A DNA stretch of 64,000 nucleotides from Staphylotrichum longicolle (lineage: Eukaryota; Ascomycota; Sordariomycetes; Sordariales; Chaetomiaceae). The stretch spans positions 2,666,001-2,730,000 of the forward strand of contig JAHCVI010000001.1 of assembly GCA_019096155.1 (NCBI GenBank). The letters are read 5' to 3'. Under the pieces are notes generated by a model. It worked only from the letters and a program-made list of their open reading frames with translations, was not told where the DNA came from and did not search any database. Made by a program: the position numbers and the translations under genes. This document shows, in pieces, positions 33,837-46,473 of this stretch. Every line of letters begins with the position of its first letter. Within the stretch, counting starts at the first letter, position 1.

Positions 33837-34715
33837 TGCGACGGGATGGTGAGAGGCTTTTAAAAATTTAGGGATGGGAATGGATGAGGGAGGTTCACTA
33901 CAACATGGCACCAAGATGAGTGAGGCTCTTCGCCTTTTATACCAGCGCGTCTGAAGGAGTCATGGCGGTCAAATGTCGTGCCGTGGGCGAGGCGCATGCT
34001 TGTGGGCTGCTCCAAGCCGGGGAAGCATGGCTCTAGAGCCCCATCTCATTGGCGAGACCAGCGCCATTGTCGTCGGTGAGGCTGCGGTCACTGATACGGG
34101 AAGGACCTGAAATGCGGAGGTGGGACCCTTCCAGGGTCGGTTTGTCGTGGGACTGTGGCTTGTGGATGAGGCCGTATTTCGTTTCGGCGTTTCATTGGAC
34201 GAGAAGACTCAGCCCCAGGAAAGTGGGCAGACCCACACGGTGACAAGCTTCAGATGGACCCACCTTTTGGTGCCCCGCTGGCAGGGCTCAGGTCTGGTTC
34301 CCCGGCAACCAGGTGTTGGCCTTGGCAGTTGATTGTGCAGGCCCAGCACCTCTTCAGCATCCAGGGACATGCTCCCACGTTTTGGAGGCTGCTCCGCCGT
34401 GGGCCAGTATGACGACGTGATTTCCCTTCATTGTGATTTTTTTTTCAAGACGGTCCCACGACGACATCCCTCGCGCAAAAGACGATCAATGTGTCCGACA
34501 CAGTCAGGCTGCACGAGTAATACGGTAATACACCAATAAGACAGCGACACCCACTGCATCGACTGCCCCGCCATTCCGTCGTCCACCGCCTGCCCGATCG
34601 CCGCATTCCAGCAACAGCAACTCACCCGCACACAACTTGACACCTTGACCGCCGACGGCTTTGCTTCTCACTACTTCTCCGCCCGGTCCGGGCTACCACG
34701 CCGCGCATCGCCGCC
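33837..34715. promoter_or_regulatory. Divergent intergenic region
   Basis: This separates the divergent duplicated-domain and b561 genes and should contain both promoters. Nothing more specific was recognised. Confidence 0.4.
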
Positions 34716-37429
34716 ATGGCGCCGGCAGACACCCTCTCCCCGCCGGGGTCGAGTTCGTACTCGTCCGACACCCAAACGGTGGGCGACGGGACGTGGGACT
34801 TTACCAAGAACACATTCCTCCTCCCCAACCTCGTAGGGCTGAACTATGAGACAATGCGCTACAATGGTATGCGCTATGCGCGCAGGACCCTCCTGAGTCA
34901 CAACAGACCCGCCACTAACACTCTGACACAGGCATGGGCAACCGCTTTGCGACGCTGACAGACTACCACAAACTGATCCTCGGCCACGGCGTGCTTGCCG
35001 CTATAACCTTCCTTTTCATCGTACCGCTCGCTGTGTTTCTCGCAAGATACTACACCCGCCAGCCCGGGAGCGCCGTTCGCTACCATGCCTACCTCCAGAT
35101 CCTCGCCGTGGGGCTTACGACTGTTGTCTTCGTCCTCGGCTTCTTCGCCGTCGGCCCCCCGCGCAACCTGACAAACCCCCACCATGGCATTGGCGTCGCT
35201 ATCTACGTCCTCATCCTGGTACAGGCGTTGGGCGGACGTCTGGTTAAGAAACTCGCTGGTCGCCGTTCGTTCAGGATCCATGTCCACCGCTGGTCTGGCC
35301 GGATGATTGCACTGCTAGGCATCGTGCAGGTTCCGCTCGGCCTGACACTCTACGGCTCGCCCAAGTCGCTCTTTATCCTCTACGCCGTGTGGATGGCCTT
35401 CCTGGTGTTCGTCTATTTCATTCTGGACTACCGTGACTACGGACGCCGGGACTACACTAGAAGCCACGGCCACAGTCATGTCGAAGACGAAAGCAGCCGC
35501 GTGACATCCAAATCTGGCGGCAAAATGAAGTGGCTCGGTCCACTTGCCGCCGGCGCCGGCGCATTGGCTTTGCTCCGAGGGCGCAAGAAGCACAAGGACG
35601 CAGAAAGGGCTATGAGCCGCTCACCGAGTCCCCTCGATCGCTCGCACCGCGGACGCGAACCAACCGTCATCTCCTCGCGGCGGGAATCCGACAGCTACTA
35701 TGACGAGAAGCGACCGGCTCAGCACCGCGTGAGTGGCGGAGGAGGAGGAGGCTTCATGAATAAAATTTTTGCAGCCGGCGCGGGGCTTGGCGCGGGAGCA
35801 CTGGTCTCCAAGATGATGAACCGTGGAGACAGACGCCACGACGATGAGTACTCAGCGGTCGCAACAGACACGCCAGGCCGACCCCGCCGGCATCCACCGC
35901 CGAGGAGCGAGTTCACCGACAGCGAGTACACTGAGCGCACTGAGGATGTCCGGAGACACCCAAGCCGCCGCGACGCCGAGTCATCTATTCTCCCAGCGCC
36001 CCGTCCACCTCCTGCCGGCGGTAGACCTCCCAGGCCCATGACTCCGCGGCGCTCGCATCCCGGGAATTCGAGAATGGACAGCACCGTTGATGCGTCAGAC
36101 TATTCGTCCTACGTCAGCCCTTCTCGAAGGACTCCTCCGCCACGGAAGAGCGGGGGCGTGGGGAAGGGACTGCTTGCCGGCATGGGGCTGGGATTCCTGG
36201 CCAAGATGGGCAAGGACAAACACGATAGGCGAGAGGAGGAGCGGCTACGGGACGAGGAGGACAGGCGGAGGGGGGAAGAGGAGGATCGGCGCGCCGGTCG
36301 CCGTTCTTCCAGGTACACTGGAGATGGGTACCCCACTCCGACGAGGCGGGAATCGAGACGCGTCTCCCGGCCCATCCCCCCGCCATCGGGCGTCACCATG
36401 ACCGAGACCTCCATTTTGTCCGGTGAGTCCTCGATCGAACCGCGCGGCAATACGCCCTATGACCCTGCACCCCCCGGTGGTTTCCGTCCGCCACCGCCGG
36501 TCGACATGCCGGTTCCGGGCGCGCCCCCGGTGCCCGGGCCTCCCCAGACCCATGCCGCGGCACCAATCCCAGCGCCCGTTCCTTTCCCCGCCGGACCGGC
36601 ATCAGCGCAGCACTCACGATACGACGTGACCGCCCCTGTCGCGATGCCCCCAATGCCCACCGACCCCCACGGCATCTTCCACCACCCATCCGACGGCAGC
36701 GAAACCTACGGCTCCCCCAGCCGCGCCCGCCGCCACAGAACAGCCGGTGACCCGGTCGCTGCGGCCGCGGCAGCCTCCGCCAGCGCCCTAGCCCTCGCCT
36801 CCGACGAAGAACGCCGCCGTCGCGAGACCACGCCGATCAACATCCACGTCCGCGTCGACGACCGCGACCGCAACATCACCCTCCGCCGCCTCACCGAGGA
36901 GGAATCCCGCCGCGAGCAGCAGCGCCACGGCGGCGGCGGCGGTAGCAGCAGCAGGCGCCGCGCGGACTCGATCAGCAGCCAGTCCGGCAACGAAACCCCC
37001 ACCACCAGCGGCCGCCGCTACCGCCGGGACTCGTACTCGAGCCGCGGGCGCGCCGAGAAGGCGGCGGAGCAGCGCGTCGAAGCGCAGTCGGCCGAGGCGC
37101 GGGACAACAGCGAGCCGCTGGCGCCGCTCGACCCGCCCAACCCGGCGTTCGCGAGGCGCGCGGGCGGCGGGAAGGACTCGGCGTACTACTCGAGCGGCGT
37201 CGGGGGCGGCGGCAGCGGGGGTCTGGCGGGGCCCTCGGGCGGCGTGCCGGCCGCGGGGGCGACGGTGTCGACTTTGGACAGCCCCGCGGGGCTGATGAGT
37301 CCGGGCGGGAGCCACGCGACGTTTACGAGCGGGCCGTTGACGGATGCCGCGGCGGCGGATCGGAGGCGGAGGAGGAGGTTGGAGAGGCGGGACGGGAGTC
37401 GGCAGCCTACTACGGTGGATTTCTCGTGA
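34716..37429 (+). CDS. Cytochrome b561/ferric-reductase-type membrane protein with long tail
   Basis: Exons are 34716-34866 and 34932-37429, 882 residues. After a 50-residue soluble start come about five hydrophobic helices (about 62-215). Histidines placed like b561 haem ligands occur in LILGHGVLAA, RYHAYLQILA, NPHHGIGVA and VHRWSGRMIA. No DOMON domain is present. The C-terminal 630 residues are disordered, with many Arg, Ser and Pro. They contain three short Gly-rich hydrophobic segments of glycine-zipper type at about 248-272, 326-347 and 462-478 (for example FAAGAGLGAGALVSKMM). Transmembrane electron transfer is inferred from the fold; the tail's role is unknown. The start is in a GCCATGG context. 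Its stop lies 287 bp from that of the convergent NLR gene. Confidence 0.8.
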
Positions 37430-37716
37430 CGCGGCGATGTTGAGGAGGGCAGGAGGTTGATTTGAGAGTGGGGGGGAGGGGGGGGGGATATGTGTGATGA
37501 GTTTCTTCTGGCATGGCGTTTGGGAGAAATACCGGTAAGTTTTGAACGAGAAGTTATGGTGGATGAGTGTGGAAGAGAGATGTTAGGGTGTCTTGTAAGG
37601 TAAATTCTGTTGGAACGAAGCGGGGATGCGACATGATCTGTGATGAGAAGTGCTTGGGGGATAAACTCTATTCAATATGTTGAAAATGCGATGAAATTAC
37701 TTTCTACTACTGTTCA

Positions 37717-40700
37717 CTATGCTGCCATGACTGGTATCTGGTCGATTTGCCTTGTGCCCGACAATGTCTTCTCACTCAGATCATCGAGACTGGAAGCAAC
37801 CCGAATGTTGCTTCCCGCATCGACATCCAAGTCAAATGATCCGAGACGGAGAGCCGTAAAGCGTGATGTGACCTTGCTTCGCTGGCAAGCGCGAGCCTTG
37901 TGCTTCTTCAGAAGTTTGAGCACCCTGATATGTCCGCCGATATTGGCTAACTGTTGAGTGGTGAATCTGCTCCCACATTTCGCAACGTCGTCTGGGTTTT
38001 TATGCTCGTTGGGGTTTTTATGCTCGTTGAATAGCCGACGAAGCCGGCGACACAGCGACTCGTCCTGGATCGGCCAAAGATTGCCGTCGCCCTCCCCATC
38101 AACATGCTCTTCAACGCACCATCGGGATGCCCCTGAAGCGTCGGCGCCCTTCTCCAGCAACAGGCTGGCTACGGAGTCGTGGCCCATAAAGACGGCGATG
38201 TGAAGCGACGTCAGTCCGCCCTGAGCAGCGGCATTGCAGTCAGCGCCCCTTGCTAGAAGCTTGGTGGCGATCGCCCTGTCGCCGACGAAGGCGGCCATAT
38301 GAAGGGCTGTGGTCCCGTCCCGGGCGGCCACTGCGGCGTCGGCCCCGGCGTTGAGCAGCGTCCTTGCTACCGCAGACTTCTGCTCCTGCAACGCGCATAT
38401 CAACGGGGTCCTCCCCCAGCGATCCGTCGCGTTCACATCAACCTCTTTGGCCAGAAGCACGCGCGTTAGCTTCTTGAGCCCGTGCAGGGCAGCCCAGTGC
38501 AGCGCCGTACGTCCGTGATAGTCGGCTGCTTGGACGTTTGCCCCATTTTGAATGAGGTACCCCGCGAGCGGTGCATGGCGTTTTTTCACCGCCATGAGCA
38601 GTGGTGTCCATCCGTGAACCCGGACTTCGAGATCTGCCTTGTGCCGAACCAGCAACCGCACCATGGCCGTTTTTTTAGTGGCGACCGCATGATGCATTGC
38701 TGTCCACCCGTTTAGATCCAACCTGTTGACCTGAGCCCCGTCGTTCAGAACCCTCTGAGCAATGCCCGTTAACCCTGTTCTTGCTACGAGGGTCAAGAAG
38801 ACCAAACCCTCGAGGAACTCCTTGGCAGTAACATCCGCCGTCCCGTCCCCTACCAACTTCCTAACAGCCATTTCGTCCAACGCGGCTCGCATCCCATCGT
38901 CCCTCTGAAGTGCCGCCAACTGTGTCGTGATCAGATGTCCCTCCTCGACCTTGCTCAACAACATGTCCACAATCGGACCGTGCTGCTTGAGAGCTGCGGT
39001 ATGAAGCGGCGTCCATCCGTCCTCGTCCATCAGGTTGGGATCGGCTCCCTTCTCCAGCAACAACTTCGCCATCCTCTCGTCTCCCCTCAGCGCAGCTGAA
39101 TGCAGTGCCGTGAATCCGACCACGTTCTGGGCGTTTACGTAGCTGCCAAACTTGAGAAGAATGCCCGCCACTTCCAACTGTTTTTCGTCGACCGCGCGGT
39201 GCAAGGCCGTTTTCCCTGTGTTGTTGCTCGCATTAACGAAGGCACCGTGTTCCAGGAGAAGCCGTGCTATTCCGGGATAAGCGATGGCATGGTGTAGCGG
39301 GATGTCGTCGAGGTTGTCTGAGGTGTTGACATTGGCCCCGCGTTCGACCAGGGCACGCGCCGCCTTCTCTTGGCCGGAGCGCACCGCGCCCGTCAGCGCA
39401 GTGTCGCCCTCCTCATCCTTCCAGTCAATCTGGGCGCCTTCGTCCAGGAGCATTGTCAGCAAGTCAAGCTCTCCAACTCTGGCCGCACAAACAAGTGCCA
39501 TGTTGAGCTGACAACGTTTCATGCCCACGTCGGTGCAATGGCTGAGGAGAACTTTCGCCGTCTCGGTGTGTCCGCGAATAGCAGCAGAATCGAGAGCTGT
39601 CCATCCTAATTCATCGTTTCCCAGTAGATTTGCACCGTGTTCCAGAAGCAGCTCGACAGCGGCTTTGTGGCCGTGCCAGCTTGCCCAAGCCACAGCCGTC
39701 CTGCCCTGGCAGTCCATGATATCAACCCGGGCTGCTTGTTCAAGCAACATTAGTAGAGTTTGCAGATCACCGTTTTTGGCGGCCAGCTGAAGAGCAGTTG
39801 TCCCTTCACTGTCCTGGCTGTCAACGTTGACGCTCTCTTGGAGAAGGATGGCTACGACTTTGTCCAGGGCCCATCGCGCTGCAACATGTAGCGGAGTGAC
39901 CTGCCTCGGAAAGTGGTCAAGCCTCAGGACGCTTTGACTGCCAATCGCGTGCGAGACTTGGACCGAAGAAGCCAGCTTCATGGGGTCATGGAGGAACCGT
40001 TGAAGGAGATGCATTTCGTCATCGCTCTGGTCCTTTTGGAAATGGGTCCCCAGTGGCGAGACGCATAGTCCAGAAACCGGTACTTTTGCAATCTTCGGTC
40101 AAGACTCTCTCCGTCGCTGCAGGGCCCGCTCTCAAACTCATCGAAAGTCAAGTACGTGAGGCATACCTTGGCCATTGCTGTGTCGGGATGTTCGAGGATC
40201 TTGTCGGGGTGCTGTTGCAGGTATTCTCGCAGCGTGTGGTGCACCAGGCCGACGCTGTCGTCCACCAGATCAGCCCTGATCAGGCCAGCACAACTGTCGA
40301 GAACAAACTCGATGGCGGGCAGGGCGTCTTCGTACAGCTCCGTGTCGCCCTCCTCGACACTGAGCGCATGGAGCAGCTCATCCACGCCGAGTGGTCTACG
40401 GGCACAGAATACGTAGGAGAGCGCAGTGGTTGCCACCATGCTGCTGTGCTCCCCTGGCTCCGTGGTCCGTGCCATCGCTATCTCGTAGAAGGCGTATAAG
40501 CCCTTTGGCAGGGAATCGAGAGCCCTGCGGACGTTCCGGAGGCTTGATTGACTGCAGATATGGACTGCCTGAAGATGAGCAAGCAGAAACCTAAGATAAT
40601 CATCAACGTTAGCCTGAAGTGCTCTTCGGTAGCGCCACGAAGCTACAAGTGCCTCTACAAAACACACAGACTTACATCCCATCCGCCGTCGTCAGGATCT

Positions 40701-42693
40701 TGTTCACCACGTCCGCCTTCAAATCTCGGTCTCGCACCGAGAAGCGATGCATTGCATCGTCTGCGTTGATCACTGACTCGAGATACGCTCTAATATCGGA
40801 CTCGTGCGCCACGATGTCGATCCGAGACAAGGGTGAAAACTTTCCCTGCAGGTCCAGAATTGGCCGAGAAGTGATGAACAGACGGACACAATCCTCAATC
40901 TCCTTTGCCAGGCGGAGAAATTTTGCTCGATTCTCTTTGGGACATTCGTCCTAAAACTCGGTCAGCCATCAAGCCGCCGTAGCACAAGACGAATAAGAAG
41001 AATGCTCAAGTACCAGGGCGTCAACCAGGATGTAGGCCCTCTTAAAGTGCTGAGCCAAGCTGCGAATAAGCGAGGCGCGTTCGTCGGCGGTCGGGCGAGT
41101 CAATCTGGCTGAATGCTTGTCGTGGAATGCTTTGAGCTCAGGGGGCAAAGGCCGGCATTGTTCAGCCAGCTGCCGGGTTATACTCGATAAAATCTCCACC
41201 TCGGATCTCGTCCTCGGGTCCCCGTAGTCACAGTAAACAAAGGCCACGGCAACTTCTGATCTCTCAGTCTTCTCGTCGATGTAACTGACGACGGTCGAGC
41301 TGTGGTTTCAACGAGCGTAAGCAAAGACAAAAGGGACACACAACTGGGAATCGATGGCTGGCAGGGGGAGGTTTTACACATAAAGTACTTACACCATGAC
41401 GGTTTTCCCAGCCCCGGCTGCGTGGCGTCGTTAGCATATGCATGAAGAGTGAGAGGCCCAAGGACAAAACAGGATAGAGTCCGCACCATCTCCGGGACAC
41501 CAGAGGGTCGAGTTCTCCTCGCCGCCAAACCACGTCTGGAATGTGTCGGAATCCAGCAGCCACTGCCCGGTGCCTTGGTGGTGTTTGTCAAAAACGGCGT
41601 GTTGCCTGTTGAGGAACTCAAGGGGCGACAGCCACGCCAAAATGTCGTTTCGTTCTTGTTCCGTCTCTTGACCTGCCAAAAATAAAGATATCAGGCGGAC
41701 TGTGTCATATGTGTGCGTGAGAGAATTATTGACATGCTTACTCGCGAGGTATGCGTGCGTATGTTGCCCCTGAGCCAGGACAGCTTTGAGATCTCCTTGG
41801 GCCGAGTGCATGCCTGACTTGATGTCCATGACACCGATAAGTGTGGTGTTTCTCACGACGCCCTCTTCGCGCTCGACCATCCTGTGGAAGCGGTCGTACG
41901 CAGCCTTTAGCTCGGCATCCTCGCCAGAGACAAGACTCCGAAGTGCTTCCACTGTTATGGGGAGTCAGTAAGGTGGCAGATAGCCTCTCAAGACGACGGC
42001 GCGGCTTACCCACTCGCTTTGTCCGGATATATTTTGTGCTGATCCCACACAGGACCATGATGGACGTCAGGACCTCAGTAATCACCAGTTCTAGCTCTGG
42101 CACGGCTGGAACTTGATGTTCCAAGACCTTGAGCCGATGGAGGTACGATTTGATGTCCTCAAAGACCGCCGCAACCCTGTCGTAATCTGCCGACACAGCA
42201 TTTGCAGTCTTGAGCGCAGTCAGTGGTATTGCACGATTGCTCCTGAACCATGGTCTCAACATACGCTGATGAGATAGCGGACGGTGGCGAAGACGGCTTC
42301 GCTTGGAGGGAACGCCTGGTGCCTCATTAGCCTGGTGTGCTACAAACAAGCACATCATGGCAGACTGGGTCAAGTACTGACGCCTTTGGCAGCATTGTTG
42401 GCAATGCTCCCCAGCTTCTCGATGGGTCCAAGGCTCTGCGAGACGAGGGTCCTAAACTTGTCCAACTTGGAGCCATCGTGGCGGCGGTGTTTGAACTTGT
42501 CTTCGTCATTGGTGATCTCGGATAGCACTCCTTCGATGTTGTTGGCGCCATCAAACGCCTGGATCCGGATTCCTGTGATTCTCTCATATTCGTCCAACGC
42601 GGCCTGCCATATTCTCCCAACATCAGTGATGCTGACCGGCTCGCCTGCTGCCGTACTTGTCGCTGGTTGAATCTGCAACTCGATGGTCGCCAT
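37717..42693 (-). CDS. Goodbye-NACHT-ankyrin NLR-like protein with one frame break
   Basis: Exons: 42693-42382, 42315-42265, 42208-42010, 41951-41742, 41672-41487, 41417-41393, 41299-41014, 40950-40676 and 40590-37717. With one missing base they give 1472 residues. Residues 10-190 form a Goodbye-type fungal STAND N-terminus (IWQAALDEYERITGI, ADYDRVAAVFEDIKSYLHRL). A pre-NACHT segment (ILAWLSPLEF, GTGQWLLDS) precedes Walker A GDAGAGKT (about 317-326, split by an intron). Walker B-like YILVDALDECPKEN and LFITSRP follow. About 18 ankyrin repeats (about 748-1430; for example TALHWAALHGLKKLTRVLL) fill the C-terminus. The family senses non-self and triggers incompatibility or defence in fungi. The frame breaks at about 40047, inside FLDYASRHWG, in a run of four G. 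The ankyrin repeats are divergent, unlike the near-identical repeats of fast-evolving allorecognition NLRs. Confidence 0.85.
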
Positions 42694-43037
42694 TATCGCA
42701 CGTGGAGAGACGCGTGTTGAAGATGCTGGCGACCGACCAGCCCTGCGAGGCCTCACAAGCCTTCTCCGCACGGGTAACTTGAATGTGAAGCCTCAGCCTT
42801 CCTACCAGGCAAGGCGTACGCGAGCTGCACGTCAAGGCGTCGTCGAATCAAAACCAGCCACAGACATAAGGGCGGTTAGGCACCAACACCGCCCATTTGT
42901 GTAAGGCTGAAATTCCCACCTGCCTTCTCGAACGACTGTTTACGAACATGCATTAAAATGCTTGATCGCGCCCCGGAGAGGCTCGTTGAGGAACAGGACG
43001 TACCACAGCCTTAGCAAGCCCTAGAAGAGTCCCATCC
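42694..43037. other. Short intergenic region between NLR and SET genes
   Basis: It holds the leader and promoter of the NLR gene and the 3' UTR of the SET gene, both on the minus strand. Nothing else was seen. Confidence 0.4.
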
Positions 43038-44235
43038 CTAGTCTAATCGACTGTCTAGCCGCTTGATTGCTCGCGTGACCATGGCGTCTATCTGCTCCCA
43101 CCTTTGTCGAAGCAGCTCGCGCTGGACATCCCGTCCGTCCTGCAGCAGCCCAATGCTCTCCAACGTCTTCCCCGCCAGGACCAGATACTCGTCCAGCAGC
43201 GACTGCAAACAGCCTGTCCACGCTTCTCTTGACTCCCATCATCCCCATTGCCTTCCCCATCAACAAACTCCTGCCACTGCTCCCGCGTGCAACACAGCAG
43301 ACGCAGGGCCGCCTGCGTTTTGTTACACCCCAGCGATTCAGCATCCAGCAAGAACGGCCCCAAAAGCCCCTTCTCCTCGAGCTGAGCCCTTTGTGCCGCG
43401 CCCAGCTTCGGCAGGATCACATCATCGAGGCACACCTTGTCCCAGCGGTTCTCCGCCATGACGAACCCGTACTCGGCCAGCAAAAAGTCGTTGGAGTGCG
43501 CGCCGTACGAGATGTGCACCTCCTGGCCGGCGGCGTACGCGCGGTCCGCGCACACCTCGAAGCCGTCCGGCGAGTACGACACCTTGCAGCCGCCGTCGGC
43601 GTGGTTGAAGAGGTCGGCCACGGGCACGAGCGCCAGCCGGTCGTGCCAGGGGTACGTCTCCATCTGCGGCGTCTCGTAGGAGAAGGTCCGCGTGCTGATC
43701 CGGAACCAGCTGACGAGGTACTCGTCCCGGGGCACGTCGGGAAACGCCTTGGTGAACAGGCTCCAGTCCCGGTGGAAGTCGCGCTGCTGCTTGAGGAGGA
43801 TGTCGCGGGCGGCGCTGGGGAGCAGTCGCTGGAGGTCTTCGTGCCACATGAACGGCAGGCCGGCCTCGAAATCGGCGAGCGTGGGCAGGACGTCTCGCCA
43901 GGCGATCGAGTCGCGCATCTGGTCGACGGCGAGCTCTGCCGCCAAGAGGCCGTGGATGCACATGTCAGGAGGGAGTTTCCAGGTGATGTACTTGGGGATA
44001 CTGTGCAGGCTGCGGATAGAGTCGATGGGGATTAGAAGAATGTCTTCTCCCTCCTAGGGTCTGGGTCAGACCCATGTTGACAAAACCTAGATGGGGTCCA
44101 TACCTAGGTACTCACCTGAAGGGGGCGTTGCGCAACCATCCCGGAGCCCCGACCAGGGAAGTGAGCCGGACCAACTCCATCCAAGAGAACCCCTATCTCC
44201 TCAGCCCACCTCACAAGGTCTTTGTGTCCCTTCAT
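43038..44235 (-). CDS. SET-domain protein lysine methyltransferase with one frame break
   Basis: Exons are 44235-44116 and 44053-43038, about 378 residues with one missing base restored. The first exon encodes the SET N-terminal strand (PGRGSGMVAQRPLQ, about 27-40), and exon 2 continues EGEDILLIPIDS. The catalytic core is LVPVADLFNHADGG, HISYGAHSNDFLLAEYGF, the NHx and YG signatures of the Rubisco-LSMT/SETD6/Rkm class that methylates ribosomal and other non-histone proteins. The C-terminal Rubis-subs-type helices run on as REAWTGCLQSLLDEY and ALRLLCCTREQW, but the last 65 residues lie in another frame; the shift is near 43228, where one base seems missing. It is divergent from an N-terminal methyltransferase gene. 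The substrate is unknown. Confidence 0.82.
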
Positions 44236-44649
44236 CCCAACACTGTCGGTGGGTCTTGAAGCTGGAATGCAGCCTGGCTGTGGATGAGTTGTCTTTCTCT
44301 CGCTTGGCCGTCTTCTTGGACTTCTGGAGTTGCGGCACCAAAGGCATGCGGCTTTTCACAGTTGCATTGTGTGGAGTAGAATGTTACACACACAGCACCC
44401 AAACAACGTGTACTGTATGCACTGTTTCGACAAGCGAACGAGGAGACGTTGGATCTTAGGCGAACATGTCTCCGTTTTTGGCTGTGGTCTTCGAAGGATT
44501 GGCTCTGCTTAAATGCACAATCTATCCTTTTAGATGAATAAACTGCTGTCCAGCCAATAGGATTTGATTCGCGATGCTGGGAAAGCATTCCCGGCCTTCT
44601 TCACCTCTGCCATTCCGCAGCTCTCACTTCGCCAGTTTCTTGGCCCACA
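44236..44649. promoter_or_regulatory. 414-bp divergent promoter of two methyltransferase genes
   Basis: The SET methyltransferase reads leftward from 44235 and the N-terminal methyltransferase rightward from 44650. No gene lies between, so this is a compact bidirectional promoter. I could not identify specific factor sites. Confidence 0.5.
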
Positions 44650-45523
44650 ATGTCGACGCCGAGCGGTGCTCACCCTTCTGAGACAGCCGTCAACAACGAA
44701 GATGGCAAAAAGTACTGGGAAGACGTCAGTGCCGATGTCGACGGCATGCTTGGGGGCATTCCCTCCGTAGCCGGATTCTCGTCCATCTCCAAGGTTGATC
44801 TCCAGTCCTCGCGCAGCTTTCTGGCCAAGATGAGGATTGGGAGTAAAAACGGCCAAAAGAAAGTACGCAGCGCACTCGAAGGCGGCGCCGGGTTAGTGCT
44901 TCATGCCCCGCAAGAGAACTTGGGACCCTGAAGAGTTGGTTGCTGACTCTCAAACCTCGGGATAGCATTGGGAGGGTCACAGAAGGACTGCTTCTTGGCG
45001 TGGCTGACGAAGTCGATGTCATTGAGCCTGTCGCCAAGTTCACCGCCGCGCTGCAAGGCAAGCCCGGCGTGCGACACATCTACAATGTCGGTCTAGAGGA
45101 GTGGCAGCCTGCCGAGGGCGTTCAGTATGATTTGATCTGGACGCAGTGGTGCGTGGGCCACCTGGACGACGAGCAGTTGGTAGGATATTTCCAGAGGTGC
45201 AGCCAAGCGCTGAGCCCAGACGGCGGGATCATCGTGGTCAAGGAGAACCTAAGCACGAGCGGCTGCGATTACTTTGACGAGGTCGACAAGAGCGTTACAA
45301 GGTAAGGACGGAGTCTACCCAGACAAAAGCAACCTGTTGTGGCTGCTGATATTGTTGCAGGGAAGATGGTAAACTTCTGAGCCTCTTCGAGCAGGCAGGC
45401 CTGCGCCTCGTAAGAAGCGAGCTGCAGAAGGGTCTCCCCCAGACGCAAGGGATGAAGCTTCTCCCCGTAAAAACGTATGCTCTAAAACCGAAACATGGGT
45501 CCGGACCCCTCCAAGGCCAGTAG
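44650..45523 (+). CDS. tae1: Protein N-terminal alpha-methyltransferase (Tae1/NTMT1)
   Basis: Exons are 44650-44891, 44966-45301 and 45361-45523, 246 residues, close to the family's usual length. SAM-binding motif I, GAGIGRVTEGLL, is interrupted by the first intron (GTTAGT donor). VDVIEPVAKF (acidic end of strand 2) and the signature DLIWTQWCVGHLDD follow, then GGIIVVKEN. The N-terminal YWEDVSADVDGMLGGI is the substrate-pocket lid seen in this family. The enzyme methylates the alpha-amino group of proteins exposing X-Pro-Lys/Arg; in yeast Tae1 modifies ribosomal proteins such as Rpl12 and Rps25. The gene is intact. Confidence 0.92.
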
Positions 45524-45876
45524 AAAGATTCGGGGTCGCAATCAGACAAGACGGACTTTGAATAGCAAGAAATTGCATCTTTGAATTCCCAATGAGCATC
45601 CTCGATGTTTTGGAGGAAATGTCCCTTATAGAGGCCGTGCACCCTGCAGGCTCGGCGCCATGCCCCGCGCCGCACCCCCTGTCGCAGCACCCGCCGCCAA
45701 GTCAAAGCTGGACGACGCGCCGCAATTTAATCCACGGACAGCTCGCGACGCGACAAACCAGCATCCAACATTCAACCTTTCCTCATCACCTCGACCACCC
45801 CGACTGCGCAACTCCCAAAGCAACTTACCCGCGCTGCCACATCGCACAATCTAGCATAGCTCTTTGCACCGCCAAC
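45524..45876. promoter_or_regulatory. Short intergenic region before Nnf1
   Basis: This tandem spacer carries the methyltransferase 3' UTR and the Nnf1 promoter. Nothing else was recognised. Confidence 0.4.
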
Positions 45877-46442
45877 ATGCCATCCGAAAATGGCCCCGGC
45901 CCAGCCGCGCAAGCATCACAACCACCGCACTCCGAAGACCCCGACACAGTAATGGCCGACTCCCACCCCACCACCACAACAACCACCATCCCAACAACAA
46001 GCCGCCTCCGCACCACCGACACAACAAGCTCCAAATCCCAATTCCAATTCCAACGCCAACCCAACCCAACACCCGACCCCTCCTCCGACCAAGCAGAACA
46101 ACAAGAAGAAGAAGACGACCAACCCGCACCACCCGCACCGCCCCCGATCCGGGACCCCCGCGCGGCGCGGCTGCAGGCGCTCTCGCCGCCGCCGCCAACC
46201 ACTCGCTCGACAAGATCTCGATGGACAACTTCGCGGCGTGCTTCCCGACCGTGGCGGTGCGGGCGCCGGGGACGCTGGAGTTTGTGCAGCGCAAGATGGT
46301 GGAGCGGTTGGGGGATTTGTGGCATGTATGTTTTTTTTTTTTTTTTGTTGTTTTTCTCTTTTGTTTCTTTCGACTTTTTTATTGTCATTGTCTTGGGTGT
46401 GTTATAGTGGGGTGGTTGTTGGGGGTCTGTGAGAGGTTTGGG

Positions 46443-46473
<31 letters not shown>

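Noticed and set aside
40027..40083. Possible 57-nt intron explaining the NLR frame change
   Set aside because: The donor GTACCG is weak, the span is a multiple of three so it would not change frame, and it would delete the conserved FLDYASRHWG segment.
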